Part shown: piece after piece, positions 27,665-37,348 of the stretch
How the letters are laid out: every line of letters starts with the position of its first letter
How positions within the stretch are numbered: the stretch's first letter is position 1
Source of the DNA: Stieleria marina
GTDB taxonomy: Bacteria; Planctomycetota; Planctomycetia; Pirellulales; Pirellulaceae
DNA length: 64,000 bases
Assembly: GCA_007741555.1 (NCBI GenBank)
Contig: CP036526.1
Location: 3,162,001 to 3,226,000 of the forward strand
Direction: 5' to 3'
Made by a program: the position numbers and the translations under genes
The notes under the pieces: generated by a model
Databases searched by the model: none
Seen by the model: the letters and a program-made list of their open reading frames with translations, nothing else
Told to the model about the DNA's origin: nothing

Positions 27665-27980
27665 CGAATCCGCATCACACATCGGATCTGCTCTGGGCAA
27701 CTAGAGTTCTCGCACGGCAACGGGTTGAGCCCGTTTCCTCCAGGGCATGCTGATGCTTGCCCTGTGCGAGGTTCCGTACCGTTTCATGCCATGGTCAACT
27801 TTGTCGATTGCAACGGTTTGACCTCTTTTCAGGAGAGCACCGAATGTGTGCATCCTGCGCTCGTCGATTCAATACTAGCGATACAATCGACACAACGCTT
27901 TTCAGTTCTGACCTGGAAAAACCCGAACCATACTAACGAAGGAAACAAACGTTCCAGGCATCAATGGCGGAGTATCTGCG
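27665..27980. other. Spacer with three-way junction element
   Basis: About 315 bases. It holds the compact three-stem palindrome at 27709-27770. The rest, up to the next ribosome binding site (GGAG at 27969), shows nothing recognisable. Confidence 0.45.
27709..27770. repeat. Three-stem junction, possible structured element
   Basis: An outer stem CTCGCAC (27709-27715) with GTGCGAG (27764-27770) encloses two hairpins: AACGGG (27719-27724) with CCCGTT (27730-27735), and AGGGCA (27742-27747) with TGCCCT (27758-27763). All three pairings are perfect. It starts 45 bases after the arylsulfatase stop. It may be a transcript end, a dispersed repeat or a small RNA fold. Confidence 0.6.
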
Positions 27981-28520
27981 ATGCGAAATGCACCCACCCA
28001 ATCTATCCTAGCTCTCGTTGCGATCGTAATCGTTGGCGGGTGTGCCCACCAACCAACGCTCAATCGAGCGAAGCGGCCTTTTGTCGTGTCCGGTAGCCAG
28101 CGGCCCACCGCAGCACTGTCAATTGTCGACAGTCGGCATGCGTCGCCCCAGCCTTTGGCTGTGAAAGAATCGGCTTCGGCTGTTCAGCACGTAGTCGTGC
28201 AGTCCCCAGCCCCAGGCCATGCTGGGCAGTCGGTTGTCATCCCGCAGCCCATTGTCAATCCGGCTCCGGTGACGGAGCAAGTCTCGGCATCGATCCCGAC
28301 TCCTGCTGCAGTCCCTTTGGCAGTCGTTCAAGTTAGCAATCAAACCGAGCATCAATCTGGTTTGTTGTCACCGACCATCGCGTCTGGTTTCAACGACTAT
28401 CAGCGGCAAAACGAGCGTCCAATCCACATCGAAATTCCGCCTTCCCTGCAAAGCAAGTCCAGAGAGCCTTGGAAGTTGGGTTCAACTGAGTTGGTTGACG
28501 TAAATCCTGAAACCACGTAA
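27981..28520 (+). CDS. Lipoprotein of unknown function
   Basis: A 179-residue exported lipoprotein. The signal ends in V-G-G-C (Cys21), followed by A-H-Q-P-T-L-N. The mature part is low-complexity and rich in Pro, Val, Gln and Ser, with no recognisable fold, then N-E-R-P-I-H-I-E-I-P near the end. ATG at 27981 has GGAG 8 bases before it. The stop codon lies in the second copy of a 17-base direct repeat. It sits 247 bases upstream of another exported protein on the same strand, possibly an operon. Confidence 0.65.
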   Translation: MRNAPTQSILALVAIVIVGGCAHQPTLNRAKRPFVVSGSQRPTAALSIVDSRHASPQPLAVKESASAVQHVVVQSPAPGHAGQSVVIPQPIVNPAPVTEQVSASIPTPAAVPLAVVQVSNQTEHQSGLLSPTIASGFNDYQRQNERPIHIEIPPSLQSKSREPWKLGSTELVDVNPETT

Positions 28521-28531
28521 ATCCTGAAACC
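28498..28531. repeat. 17-bp direct repeat across a stop codon
   Basis: Two adjacent copies of ACGTAAATCCTGAAACC (28498-28514 and 28515-28531). The lipoprotein stop TAA (28518-28520) is in the second copy. Since 17 is not a multiple of 3, the first copy is read in another frame. Confidence 0.75.
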
Positions 28532-28767
28532 ACAGAGTTCGCAGGCAAACGCGTTTGTCGCCGGGCTAAACGCGACGGCAGTGGTTTTTGCAAGAGCAGC
28601 AAACCGCAGGTGCAGATAAGAAGCAGCAACAGAAAGCAATAACCGAGACTTTGTCGGACCAAATCGGCAGCTGCGAGTCGAAAGCGTATCCGGCACGCTG
28701 GAACAGGGCGCCGGACAAAGCTATTTTGAAGGCTTCCCTTTTTGCTCTTCGATTGCAAGGTCTTGTC

Positions 28768-30540
28768 ATGCCCAACGCCGCCCGCATTCTGGCTGTAATG
28801 CTTTTTACAGCCGTTTTTGTTTTTGCCCCTGAAGTGGCGAAAGCCCAGAACGGACGGTTGATCGAAGGGCTCTTTCGAACGCTCGCTGAGCAGCAGTTAG
28901 AAAAGGAAAAGTTGAAGCGGACCGAGTCGCAAAAGCGTCCGCCGGCGCTTCGTCCGCCCGGCCAAAACACAATCAAACCGTCCAACGATCCCTACCAAGT
29001 CAAGTTGCCGTCTGGATTTGGTGGACGCCCTGATTCAAAGCTAGATTCGCGGCCCAAACCAAAACTGCGTCCCAACGGTACTGTCGCGCCGACTTCATCG
29101 ATCAATGTTCGCAGTCGCGAAGCCTCTCAGTATGCCCAGCGGTTGGTGGCGTTCAATCGAAACATGGATCCGTTGATTTCGCAGCTGCGCAGCGCAGCTA
29201 GAAAACATCCCGAAGTTCGCAGCCTGTTGCCACAGGCTTACCAGATCGCTGCTGATTCGCGTGCTCTTCTGCAGCGATGCAACGGGATCTCTTCGCTCAG
29301 CCCAATTATCAATCCGTATGCGGAGCTCGACGCGCGTTGGCGCCAAGTGTCGTTTGCTCTTCGTTCGATCAATGGAATAAGCCCCGAAGTGCTTTCGTCG
29401 GTCCAGCAGTGCGACGAAACCTGTGCGGCAATGTGCAAGCAGCTGCAGATCCAGCCTCAGTTTGATCGGCACGCCTTGCACGATCAGATGGTGATTGCGT
29501 CGACCTACATGCAATCGATTGTCGATGATTTAGAAATTGCCGGCATCGATCCAGGTGCCGCGCGCAAACTGACGCACGATTGTCGCTTGCTCCGTCAACG
29601 AATCCTGCGTGCAGCGGATCACGTCGAAGACGCCAGCTACGATGAAATGGCCGCCTCGTTTTCTGATTTTGTTCAACACTGGGGCGCGTTTGCACAGCAA
29701 ATCTACGGTCTGGGAAACCCTCACTTGGATCGACGTCTGGCACGCATCAGTGAATGCGGCGATCAAACGTATGCCATTTTGTGGATGTCACCCCCGGCAG
29801 CGTTTCGCGACGTCGCCGAAATCGCGCATCGGATTGACACATCGATCGAACGCTTGAGCCAACAGATTACGTTGCTGTCGATCGCGGCGTTACCCAGCGG
29901 CGATCAGTCGCGAGTTCTGAATGCCACACGCGATCTGTACCAGCAAGCAGTGGCATTGGAAAAAGCGGCCAACGCAAAGGCAGACGTCGGGCAGTTGCAG
30001 TCTTTGTTCGCTAGCCTGGACAACACTTGGCTTTCCGTGCAATCGGACTATCCCAAAATCCGGACGGTCAACCGCGGTTTGTTGGGCGACATCGAGCGTG
30101 CCTGCGGAGAGCTTCGCGTAGCGTTGGGAGTGGCTGGTAGTGAATCGTCTTCGATCTCTGCTTCGCAATTGATTCAAGCGGCTGCTGCGTTGGAAGGAAC
30201 GTCCGAATTTATCAACAGCGAACTGAGAAAGTACTCGCGCGATCTAACGCCTAGTTCGTTTCGCAATTCGGTGACATCGGCTGCTCGCGAATTTTACACG
30301 CACGCACGTGAATTGCATGAAGAGATCAGCAAGCCCGGACGCCTGAGCGATCCTCGCTACCTGAGTCGGCTGCAACGCGAAGCCGAGCATTTGCTCGAAG
30401 GCTGGGATCAGCTCTCGAAGGACATGGATCACATCGAAGAACACGGTTTGTCGCGGTCCAAGGCATTTCAGCTACGTCGTACTCAACGCGATATCACGCC
30501 TTTCGTAGCGCAAATCGCCGCTGCGTTACTAGCCGAGTGA
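28768..30540 (+). CDS. Exported helical protein, unknown
   Basis: A 590-residue secreted protein. The signal peptide M-P-N-A-A-R-I-L-A-V-M-L-F ends at A-K-A-Q. Residues about 50-130 are Pro/Arg/Lys rich and probably disordered; the remaining 450 residues are all-helical with repeated hydrophobic heptads. Two Cys-bearing stretches (Q-Q-C-D-E-T-C-A-A-M-C and H-D-C-R-L-L) stand out. I do not recognise a family, but the design looks like a planctomycete surface or structural protein. The ATG at 28768 is preferred because the signal begins there and AAGG lies about 8 bases upstream. Longer frames start at 28588 but lack any such features. Confidence 0.65.
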   Translation: MPNAARILAVMLFTAVFVFAPEVAKAQNGRLIEGLFRTLAEQQLEKEKLKRTESQKRPPALRPPGQNTIKPSNDPYQVKLPSGFGGRPDSKLDSRPKPKLRPNGTVAPTSSINVRSREASQYAQRLVAFNRNMDPLISQLRSAARKHPEVRSLLPQAYQIAADSRALLQRCNGISSLSPIINPYAELDARWRQVSFALRSINGISPEVLSSVQQCDETCAAMCKQLQIQPQFDRHALHDQMVIASTYMQSIVDDLEIAGIDPGAARKLTHDCRLLRQRILRAADHVEDASYDEMAASFSDFVQHWGAFAQQIYGLGNPHLDRRLARISECGDQTYAILWMSPPAAFRDVAEIAHRIDTSIERLSQQITLLSIAALPSGDQSRVLNATRDLYQQAVALEKAANAKADVGQLQSLFASLDNTWLSVQSDYPKIRTVNRGLLGDIERACGELRVALGVAGSESSSISASQLIQAAAALEGTSEFINSELRKYSRDLTPSSFRNSVTSAAREFYTHARELHEEISKPGRLSDPRYLSRLQREAEHLLEGWDQLSKDMDHIEEHGLSRSKAFQLRRTQRDITPFVAQIAAALLAE

Positions 30541-30576
30541 TCCAATTGACTGCCGGTTGCGTAAACTATTCCAACA

Positions 30577-30596
30577 CGGTTCTCTCTTGAGAGCCG
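30577..30596. terminator. Hairpin in front of ispG
   Basis: An 8-base-pair stem, CGGTTCTC (30577-30584) with GAGAGCCG (30589-30596), one T-G wobble, loop TCTT, followed by TTCGATTTTCC. It is 37 bases past the helical protein gene and 29 bases before the ispG ATG. It could be the upstream gene's terminator or an ispG leader fold. Confidence 0.45.
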
Positions 30597-30624
30597 TTCG
30601 ATTTTCCAACTCATCTGATTCATT

Positions 30625-31761
30625 ATGACGATCCAGCGAAATCCGACCCGCGCCGTAGCGATCGGAAACATCATTGTCGGCGATGGAAATCCGATTGCGG
30701 TTCAGAGCATGACAGCCACCAAGACCCAGAATGTGGAGGCAACCGTTGTTCAGGCAAACGCTTTGGTTGCCGCAGGTGCGGGGGTAGTCCGGATCGCGGT
30801 GGACAGTGACAAGGATGCCGCTGCATTGGCGGAAATTCGTCAGCAAACCGATGCGAACTTAGCGGTCGATTTGCAAGAGAATTTTCGATTGGCCAAATCA
30901 GTAGCAAAATCGGTCAACAAGATTCGCTACAACCCTGGTCACCTTTATCACCACCAACGTGACAAACCTTGGCAGGACAAAGTACGGTTCATTATTGATC
31001 AGGCTGCAGAGAACGATTGTGCGATTCGCATCGGAGTGAACTGCGGCAGCGTTGATCCGGCCAAGAAAGAGAAATACGATCCGTCGGATTCGATCACGCC
31101 GATGATTGAAAGTGCTTTGGAGCACTGCGAGTTCGTGGACTCGCTCGGATTTCATCGCTACGTGGTGTCGCTCAAAGACAGCGATCCGCAGAAAGTGGTT
31201 CAGGTCAATCAACGATTCGCAGCCGAACGCCCCGATGTTCCGCTTCATTTGGGTGTCACCGAAGCCGGCATGCCGCCTGATGGAATCATCAAAACGCGGA
31301 TGGCGTTTGAGCAATTGATCGGCAAAGGAATTGGTGACACGGTTCGCGTCTCGTTGACGTTACCGAATCCGCGCAAGCCCGAAGAAATCGCGGCCGGATT
31401 GGAAATCATTGATGACATCCGTGCGGGACGCGTTCGAACCGTGGTGCGGTTAAACGAAAAGGCGCTGAACATCATTAGTTGCCCCAGCTGTTCGCGCGTC
31501 GAGAACGAAGCGTTTATCGATTTGGCCGCAAGCGTCAAAGAAATGACGGCGTTCGCCAAGGATTATGACATCACCATTGCGGTCATGGGTTGCCGAGTGA
31601 ATGGCCCCGGTGAAACCGATGATGCTGACCTAGGACTTTGGTGCGGCCCCGCGAAGGTTAATCTTAAACGAGGCACCGAGGCGTTGGGAGCATTTGGCTA
31701 CGACGAAATTCTGCCAAAGTTGAAGAGTGAACTGGATACGCTGATTGCCGCTTTGAAATAA
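30625..31761 (+). CDS. ispG: 4-hydroxy-3-methylbut-2-enyl diphosphate synthase IspG
   Basis: A 378-residue iron-sulfur enzyme of the MEP isoprenoid pathway. It converts 2-C-methylerythritol 2,4-cyclodiphosphate to HMBPP with electrons from ferredoxin or flavodoxin. The TIM-barrel N-terminal part has [11 protein letters not shown] and V-R-I-A-V-D; the C-terminal part binds [4Fe-4S] with Cys286 and Cys289 (C-P-S-C), Cys323 ([10 protein letters not shown]) and Glu330. Spacing of the last two (7) is the same as in the E. coli enzyme. Length is normal for the single-domain bacterial form. Start ATG at 30625, without an obvious strong binding site. It stands among exported-protein genes with no other isoprenoid gene nearby. 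Confidence 0.97.
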   Translation: MTIQRNPTRAVAIGNIIVGDGNPIAVQSMTATKTQNVEATVVQANALVAAGAGVVRIAVDSDKDAAALAEIRQQTDANLAVDLQENFRLAKSVAKSVNKIRYNPGHLYHHQRDKPWQDKVRFIIDQAAENDCAIRIGVNCGSVDPAKKEKYDPSDSITPMIESALEHCEFVDSLGFHRYVVSLKDSDPQKVVQVNQRFAAERPDVPLHLGVTEAGMPPDGIIKTRMAFEQLIGKGIGDTVRVSLTLPNPRKPEEIAAGLEIIDDIRAGRVRTVVRLNEKALNIISCPSCSRVENEAFIDLAASVKEMTAFAKDYDITIAVMGCRVNGPGETDDADLGLWCGPAKVNLKRGTEALGAFGYDEILPKLKSELDTLIAALK

Positions 31762-31931
31762 GGATGCTGATCCGCTAGTTTTTTTGAGCAACGTTTCTTG
31801 TGCGACGACGATCTGTCGTTTTGCAACTTGTCGTAGTCACCGTTAGACTCATGGCCTTCTATTCTGGGGCTTGGTGTCGAACGTTGCGGCAAGCTTCCTT
31901 GATTTTAATTTCAACAGGAAGTGATACTGTG

Positions 31932-33155
31932 ATGGCGCGTTGCTACAAGTGTTGTTCAAGTCTTTTGTTTCTCAGTTTTGTGGTGGCCCTCGGCTGCGAC
32001 AATTCGGCCACTCCGCTTCCTAAGAAATCGGTGCTTGCACAAGCCGACAAGGAAGACGCGTCTGTCCCGGCGGCGTCGCAATCTGATATTACGGATGAAG
32101 AGTCAGGTGCGTTTGGGTTGCAGTGGGCCAAGTCGCTTAGCGAGGGTGATGTGCCGACCGCCAGTCAGTTGATCGACTGGGACGGCATTCTTGATCGTTC
32201 GATGGATGGGCTGACGGACGACCCAAAGTTTCGCAGTGGGTTTAAAAGGGGAGCAACGCCTGCACTGGGGCAGTTAGTCAGGCAGATCGCAAAGGTGACT
32301 CAGGGAACAGGCACCTACGAACTGGTAGGCGTGGTTCGTCGCAACGGAGAGCCTCATGTCGTGCATCGGCTGATTGATGATCAAGGTGCGATGAACTACC
32401 ACGATCTTCACCTGCGGCGTGACGGCACGCGGATCGTAGGCGATGAGCTGTTTATCGCGGCATCAGGCGAAGCGTTTTCGGATACACTTCGAGGATTGGT
32501 CGGGACGGCATTACAGAGCCAGCGGTCGATTGTCGACCGAATTAGTGGCCAGTCGGCTAACGAACTGAAGCGTTTGGAAAACCAAATGGCCATCAGCCGA
32601 GCGGTTCAGGCGGGGAACAAAGCCGAAGCTCTTCGCTTGTACGGTTTGCTAACGCCCGATTTGAAGAAGCAAAAGATTCCGATGTTGTATCGAATCATGG
32701 CAACCGACGTGGAAGACGAAGCGGCCTATTCAACGGCCGTCAATGAATACATCCGCCAGTTTCCCGAAGACGCGTCGGTCGGGCTGATTTCGATTGACGC
32801 CGCAGTGATGGGCAAGAATCCTGAGTTGTTGGCCAAGGCTCACAAAGCGTTGACCGGGTGGACCGGTGGCGACGAATTGCTGGACATGATGATTGCAGCC
32901 AACTTTGCCGCGATGGATGAAGTCGAAATGGCAAAGGAAATCGTCAAGGACGTTGACGTTAGCGACAGCAAGGATGCCAACATTCACGATTACCGTCTTG
33001 CTGTTGCTTTGGCGGCCGATGAACACGCTGAAACGCTGGCACGACTGCGTTCTCTACGTGATGACTTTGGATACGAGTTTACCGATTTGCGTCAAGCCGA
33101 AGGCTTTGAGCGGTTCGCAGCGTCATCCGAGTTTCAAGAATGGCTCGCTGAATAG
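31932..33155 (+). CDS. Lipoprotein, helical repeat-like, unknown
   Basis: A 407-residue exported lipoprotein. The signal M-A-R-C-Y-K-C-C-S ends in A-L-G-C-D (lipobox), so the start is the ATG at 31932 with AGGAAG 11 bases upstream. A longer frame from 31800 lacks the signal. The middle (about 60-220) is alpha/beta; the C-terminal 200 residues are helical and may be a short TPR-like array (L-K-R-L-E-N-Q-M-A-I-S-R-A-V-Q-A-G-N-K). Family not recognised. It follows ispG on the same strand after 170 bases; co-transcription is possible but unproved. Confidence 0.65.
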   Translation: MARCYKCCSSLLFLSFVVALGCDNSATPLPKKSVLAQADKEDASVPAASQSDITDEESGAFGLQWAKSLSEGDVPTASQLIDWDGILDRSMDGLTDDPKFRSGFKRGATPALGQLVRQIAKVTQGTGTYELVGVVRRNGEPHVVHRLIDDQGAMNYHDLHLRRDGTRIVGDELFIAASGEAFSDTLRGLVGTALQSQRSIVDRISGQSANELKRLENQMAISRAVQAGNKAEALRLYGLLTPDLKKQKIPMLYRIMATDVEDEAAYSTAVNEYIRQFPEDASVGLISIDAAVMGKNPELLAKAHKALTGWTGGDELLDMMIAANFAAMDEVEMAKEIVKDVDVSDSKDANIHDYRLAVALAADEHAETLARLRSLRDDFGYEFTDLRQAEGFERFAASSEFQEWLAE

Positions 33156-33368
33156 GACACCAGTCCAAGTCGTAAAAGGTGCAAGTTGGAATCGGTTGTT
33201 CGGCGTTTAAATCAGGCTGAGGTTTGATCTGTGCGTAGGCAGTCGCGGCGTCAGAAATTTGCAACGTTCTGCGCCAACAAAGTTTTTTGAATTAGCAATT
33301 TTTGGCGACACTCACCCAGTGCTCTGGATCAGTGTCATAATCCTAGACCTATCCCAACGGTAAAAGAA

Positions 33369-33920
33369 ATGAAATTCCTCAAATCGATCGTGATCGCAGC
33401 GGCACTGGTGTCGTGCCTTGTCAGTGAATCCAATGCTCAGAACACGCCGATTCCCAAACCAGGGCCGGAGTTTGATGTGTTAAAAGCAGACGTTGGAGTT
33501 TGGGATGTCACGATCAAGACTTGGGCAGGGCCCGGTCAGCCGACCATCAGCAAGGGAAAAGAGACCAATCGTATGCTAGGTGGCTTTTGGTTGCTGGCGG
33601 ATTTTCAAGGCAGCATGATGGGGGCCGACTTTCAAGGGCACGGGATGTACAGCTATGACGCTGCCAAAAATCGATATGTTGGCACTTGGGTCGATTCGAT
33701 GAGTGCATCGAAAATGGAGATTGTGGGCACCTACAATGCAGACAAAAAGACGATGACCTACGAAGGAATGGCACCCGGGATGGATGGAAAGCCGGCCAAA
33801 CATGTTTTGAAAACGGTGTACTCGGACGACGGCACGCACGTATTTAAGATGCACGTGCATACCGAGGCTGGAGCGGTGAAGGTCTTTGAAATGAGCTACG
33901 CAAGAGCCGAAGGCAACTGA
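33369..33920 (+). CDS. DUF1579 exported protein
   Basis: A 183-residue secreted protein. The signal peptide (residues 1-23, M-K-F-L-K-S-I-V-I-A) is followed by a DUF1579 domain: L-K-A-D-V-G-V-W-D-V, E-T-N-R-M-L-G-G-F-W-L, M-Y-S-Y-D-A-A-K-N-R-Y-V-G-T-W-V-D-S-M and D-G-K-P. The domain is a lipocalin-like beta barrel of unknown function, frequent in planctomycetes. Length is typical. No tight operon partner is seen; the next gene on the strand starts 101 bases later. The ATG at 33369 follows A-rich DNA without a classic Shine-Dalgarno. Confidence 0.9.
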   Translation: MKFLKSIVIAAALVSCLVSESNAQNTPIPKPGPEFDVLKADVGVWDVTIKTWAGPGQPTISKGKETNRMLGGFWLLADFQGSMMGADFQGHGMYSYDAAKNRYVGTWVDSMSASKMEIVGTYNADKKTMTYEGMAPGMDGKPAKHVLKTVYSDDGTHVFKMHVHTEAGAVKVFEMSYARAEGN

Positions 33921-34021
33921 CCACCGAGGCGCGAACCCGAAGCATTGGTTTGGCAATGTCCTGACGACACATTGATTGCCGCCGCGCGATTGAGAATTTC
34001 TAGTTCGACGAGAAAGGGACG

Positions 34022-35467
34022 ATGATGATGCGATATGGATTGTGTTTGTTGGTCAGCATGTTTGCGGTGACGTTGGTGGCAAAACCGCCGTTGACCGATG
34101 GCGAAACCGATCCCGTGATGCTGGACCTGGATCCTTACCTGATCAAAGCAATGCGCGGGAGTGCGGTAAAGATTCTTCCCGGGCGATTCGGTTCCGAAGG
34201 CAGCTTGGTTGATTTGGTTAAGGAACCTGCGTTCAAAAAGCTGGTCGCCAAACACGAATTGAAATTGTTCAACGGTCCGATGCTGGGAGCCGTGACACCG
34301 ACGTCAGTGCGGATTTGGGTGCGCACTGCGGGCGCAGCGTCGTTTCAAGTTGTCGTTGGTGATCAGCTTTCCGAGCTAGTAGCGACAACAGAGCAAAGTG
34401 ATTTCACAGGGATCGCCATGGTCGAGGGGCTGAAACCTTTTATGCAGTACACTTACAAGATCCTGCTCGATGGCGACGAATTGACTGATCCGTCATTTCG
34501 ATTCCGAACGTATCCATCGCCGGGGATGCACCAGAAATATGCCGTCGCGTTTGGTTCTGGGGCTAGGTACGTGCCGCCAAAGGAAGGCATATGGAGCGTG
34601 ATGGCTGCGTCGGAGCCGTTGGCTTACCTCGGGCTCGGAGACAATGTTTACATCGATGCAACCGATCGTCGTGATGTCCAGCGGCTGCACTATTACCGCA
34701 GGATGCTTCGCAAGGAGTACCGGCAGTTCATTGCTCAGACCGCGATCTATGCGGTGTGGGACGACCATGACATGGGCATCAATGACTGTGCTGGCGGCCC
34801 CGGTTTAGACCAACCATGGAAGCTGCCAAACCTAAATGTTTTTCAGCAGAACTGGAACAATCCGTTCTATAGCCATGACCCAAAGACGCCAGGCACTTGG
34901 CACAATTTTGTGATGGGCGATGTCGAGTTTTTTATGTTGGATGGGCGGTTCTATCGCACCGACAGCAAGAACAAAAAGGACACGACCAACACAATGCTTG
35001 GCAGGGAGCAAAAGCAATGGTTGCTGCAATCATTGAAGCAATCGACTGCGAAATTTAAGGTGCTGTGTTCCGGTACCATGTGGCACGACTTGGCGGACAA
35101 AGGCGGAAAAGATTCTTGGGCGGGAAAGCGTTTTAGAGACGAACGCAATGAAATTTTCGGACTGATCAATGACGAAAAGATCGACGGCGTCGTGTTGATC
35201 TCAGGTGATCGACATCGCACCGAGCTTTGGAAAACAGAGCGTCCAAACGGTTACCCACTGTACGAATTCTTATCGGCCAAGGTCACTAACATGCACTCGC
35301 ATGATGTCCGCAAGGAAGCCGAGTGGTCGCTCAATGAGGGGAATTTCTGGGGAGAGCTGGGGTTCAATTTTTCCAATTCCGATCCAACCGTGACGTTCAC
35401 GGCCATCAATCAGGATGGTGCTGTCATGAAGGCGTCTACTTTTCGGCTTAGTGAACTGAGTCACTAG
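34022..35467 (+). CDS. PhoD-like metallophosphatase
   Basis: A 481-residue exported phosphoesterase. A signal peptide ([10 protein letters not shown]) is followed by a fibronectin-like N-terminal part with [11 protein letters not shown], and the PhoD-like catalytic domain: [33 protein letters not shown], and S-G-D-R-H-R-T-E-L. The Asp, Asn and His metal ligands are all in place. It differs from the PhoD-like gene at 21992, which has a Tat signal and D-Q-I-Y-E instead of D-N-V-Y. The ATG at 34022 has AAGGGA upstream. It likely hydrolyses organic phosphates outside the cell. Confidence 0.92.
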   Translation: MMMRYGLCLLVSMFAVTLVAKPPLTDGETDPVMLDLDPYLIKAMRGSAVKILPGRFGSEGSLVDLVKEPAFKKLVAKHELKLFNGPMLGAVTPTSVRIWVRTAGAASFQVVVGDQLSELVATTEQSDFTGIAMVEGLKPFMQYTYKILLDGDELTDPSFRFRTYPSPGMHQKYAVAFGSGARYVPPKEGIWSVMAASEPLAYLGLGDNVYIDATDRRDVQRLHYYRRMLRKEYRQFIAQTAIYAVWDDHDMGINDCAGGPGLDQPWKLPNLNVFQQNWNNPFYSHDPKTPGTWHNFVMGDVEFFMLDGRFYRTDSKNKKDTTNTMLGREQKQWLLQSLKQSTAKFKVLCSGTMWHDLADKGGKDSWAGKRFRDERNEIFGLINDEKIDGVVLISGDRHRTELWKTERPNGYPLYEFLSAKVTNMHSHDVRKEAEWSLNEGNFWGELGFNFSNSDPTVTFTAINQDGAVMKASTFRLSELSH

Positions 35468-35664
35468 AGTGGGACGTGTCGAGTGTGGGCTGATTGGTTG
35501 CCAATAGGAATGGTCGTCACTCAGTTTGGTGCACTCCGCCGAAGTCAATTTGATGGAGCCGAGGGCCTGAGTGATGAATTGTTGCCTGGCTGGGTAACTC
35601 GATTTGGTTTCACGTCGCAGATGTCATTCAATTTGGGGTGCTCTTAATTCACGGAACACTATCG

Positions 35665-35997
35665 ATGCAACACTCTGCGAGCCAGGAATCAAACAACAAG
35701 GCGGCTGACTTGACTGGTTCGTTGATTCGGTTGCTGGTCATTGTTTCGCTTGGTGCCGTCTTCTTTGTCGCGATCATGTTGCTGAGCTCCTGTTTTGATG
35801 CGCGGCCGGGAGTCGACCGGTTTGCGCTGATCGTTTTGATTTGTTGTGCGGTGGCTTCAATCGCATTTCTGATCTCGGCCTACACGTTGATACGCACTCG
35901 TTTCTTGTATGCGGGGCTGTCGACAGCCGTTGGGATCTCCGTTTGGGTTTACATCGTTTTGCTTTTCAATATGCAATACAACGGTGTCAGTTTCTGA
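35665..35997 (+). CDS. Small membrane protein, unknown
   Basis: A 110-residue protein with three hydrophobic helices (about residues 22-42, 53-76 and 81-101) and a short polar N-terminus. No family is recognised. The ATG at 35665 is chosen over a GTG at 35638. GGA lies about 12 bases upstream. It stands alone on the plus strand after the PhoD gene, with about 200 bases between. Low information content makes this a moderate call, but the helix pattern is clean. Confidence 0.5.
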   Translation: MQHSASQESNNKAADLTGSLIRLLVIVSLGAVFFVAIMLLSSCFDARPGVDRFALIVLICCAVASIAFLISAYTLIRTRFLYAGLSTAVGISVWVYIVLLFNMQYNGVSF

Positions 35998-36398
35998 GCG
36001 AAGCAGAAATAGCCTGTTCTCAGTCAGGGTGGGCCTATTGGTAGTCCACGCTGGATTCTATTGGGGCGGTCCGCGTGATCGTCTCGTCTTGGTTTACTCG
36101 CGCTACGCTGCCCGATCAAATCAGCACGTCTGAGCGGTGCTAGATCGATAGGACGTAATGGATTGCGATAATCCACGGGAAGAATCACCAAAAAGTCAGA
36201 AAACAAACTTCAGCTTCAGCGACCGTTTTCGAGGCTTGATGCGAAACTGCGTCCGGCGAATCGTGTTCAATATGTGATGCAAACGCGATTCAAAGCATCG
36301 CGGCGTCGCCCGTTTACTTGGGAGGCGGTTTTGCCAGTAGTTTCATTGATCGTTGCTGTTTCGAATCAACGATTCACCTTGTCTTCGGAGTCTATTTG
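35998..36398. other. Spacer, nothing recognised
   Basis: About 400 bases between two plus-strand genes. Only short frames without recognisable translations are open. No hairpin followed by a T tract or RNA gene is seen. Confidence 0.4.
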
Positions 36399-37205
36399 AT
36401 GAGCGTAGTACAGAAGTGTTTTTTGGCCGTAGCTATGATGGCAGCCATGGCCGCCAGTTCGGCAGTGGCTCAGCCACCCGGTGGCGGACCACGTCCCGAC
36501 GGTGAACGCGGGCCCGGTGGTGAGCGTGGGCCCGGTGGTGAGCGTGGGCCCGGTGGTGAGCGTGGTCCTGGCGGTGAACGCGGCGCAGGTGGTGAACGCG
36601 GTGGGTTTGGCGGGCAACGTGGTGGCGGTGGACGTGGAGGACCAGGCGGCAATGGTGGCGGTCCGCCCAGCCCCGAAATGATGATGCGTTCGATGCCTGT
36701 ACTGGCTGCGTTAGACGCCGATCAAGACGGCAAGATTTCGAAGTCGGAAATCGCAAACGCGACGGCTGCTCTGCAAGCTTTGGACAAGAATGGCGATGGC
36801 GACTTGACCGAAGAAGAGATGCGTCCGGATTTTTCACGCGTCGGGGATCGTTCGGGGCGTGGCGGTGGCGGCGATCCGATGGAGATGGTCAACCGATTGC
36901 TAGAGTTTGACAAAAACGAGGACGGCAAGTTGACTAAGGATGAGTTGTCCGAACGCATGCAAGGGATGCTGACGGCAGCCGACAAAAACGGTGACGGCGC
37001 CGCGGACAAAGAAGAGTTGATCGCGATGGCCAAGCAGCGGATGGAGCGTGGTGGCGGCCCAGGCGGGGGTGGATTCGGCGGAGGTCGCGGCGGCGGACGT
37101 GGAGGAGAAGGACGCGGCGAAGGACCGGGCGGACGTCGAGGTGGTGGCGGAGAACGCGGGGGAGAGCGTGGCGGAGATCGCCCGAGTCGACCACCATCCG
37201 AGTAG
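36399..37205 (+). CDS. Exported Gly-rich EF-hand protein with tandem repeat
   Basis: A 268-residue secreted calcium-binding protein. The signal peptide ends at A-V-A-Q. A Gly/Arg-rich region follows, with four copies of G-P-G-G-E-R and variants, then four EF-hand-like loops of the D-x-D-x-D-G type: D-A-D-Q-D-G-K-I, D-K-N-G-D-G-D-L, D-K-N-E-D-G-K-L and D-K-N-G-D-G-A-A. The last 50 residues are again Gly/Arg rich. Such EF-hand proteins are numerous in planctomycetes and may work at the cell surface. The ATG at 36399 has GGAG 8 bases upstream. A strong terminator follows at 37272. Confidence 0.85.
   Translation: MSVVQKCFLAVAMMAAMAASSAVAQPPGGGPRPDGERGPGGERGPGGERGPGGERGPGGERGAGGERGGFGGQRGGGGRGGPGGNGGGPPSPEMMMRSMPVLAALDADQDGKISKSEIANATAALQALDKNGDGDLTEEEMRPDFSRVGDRSGRGGGGDPMEMVNRLLEFDKNEDGKLTKDELSERMQGMLTAADKNGDGAADKEELIAMAKQRMERGGGPGGGGFGGGRGGGRGGEGRGEGPGGRRGGGGERGGERGGDRPSRPPSE
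36501..36600 (+). repeat. 18-bp tandem repeat encoding GPGGER
   Basis: About five units of an 18-base repeat (GGGCCCGGTGGTGAGCGT and variants) in frame inside the EF-hand gene. The central copies are identical at DNA level, so copy number may vary between strains. Confidence 0.85.
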
Positions 37206-37271
37206 ACGTTGCCAGGACGAGTTTCCTGTCGGATCCTGCTCAGATTGTGAGACGCTATTAAGCATCAACGC

Positions 37272-37303
37272 AAAACGCTCCCGGTAAAGGGAGCGTTTTT
37301 TTT
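37272..37303. terminator. Strong rho-independent terminator
   Basis: An 11-base-pair stem, AAAACGCTCCC (37272-37282) with GGGAGCGTTTT (37289-37299), loop GGTAAA, T tract to 37303. It lies 67 bases past the EF-hand gene. The A tract on the other side makes it bidirectional, and the converging gene at 37349 ends nearby. Confidence 0.9.
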
Positions 37304-37348
37304 GGTTCATTGTGTTGTGTGTTGCAGCTTCGTCTTGGCAACCGAGAA

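Noticed and set aside
27665-27980. tRNA-like cloverleaf at 27709-27770
   Set aside because: It has only three stems, no anticodon-like loop, no T-loop sequence and no CCA end.
36366-36837. Open frames on both strands opposite the EF-hand gene
   Set aside because: They are produced by the GC-rich tandem repeat and encode His/Arg- or Pro-rich nonsense.
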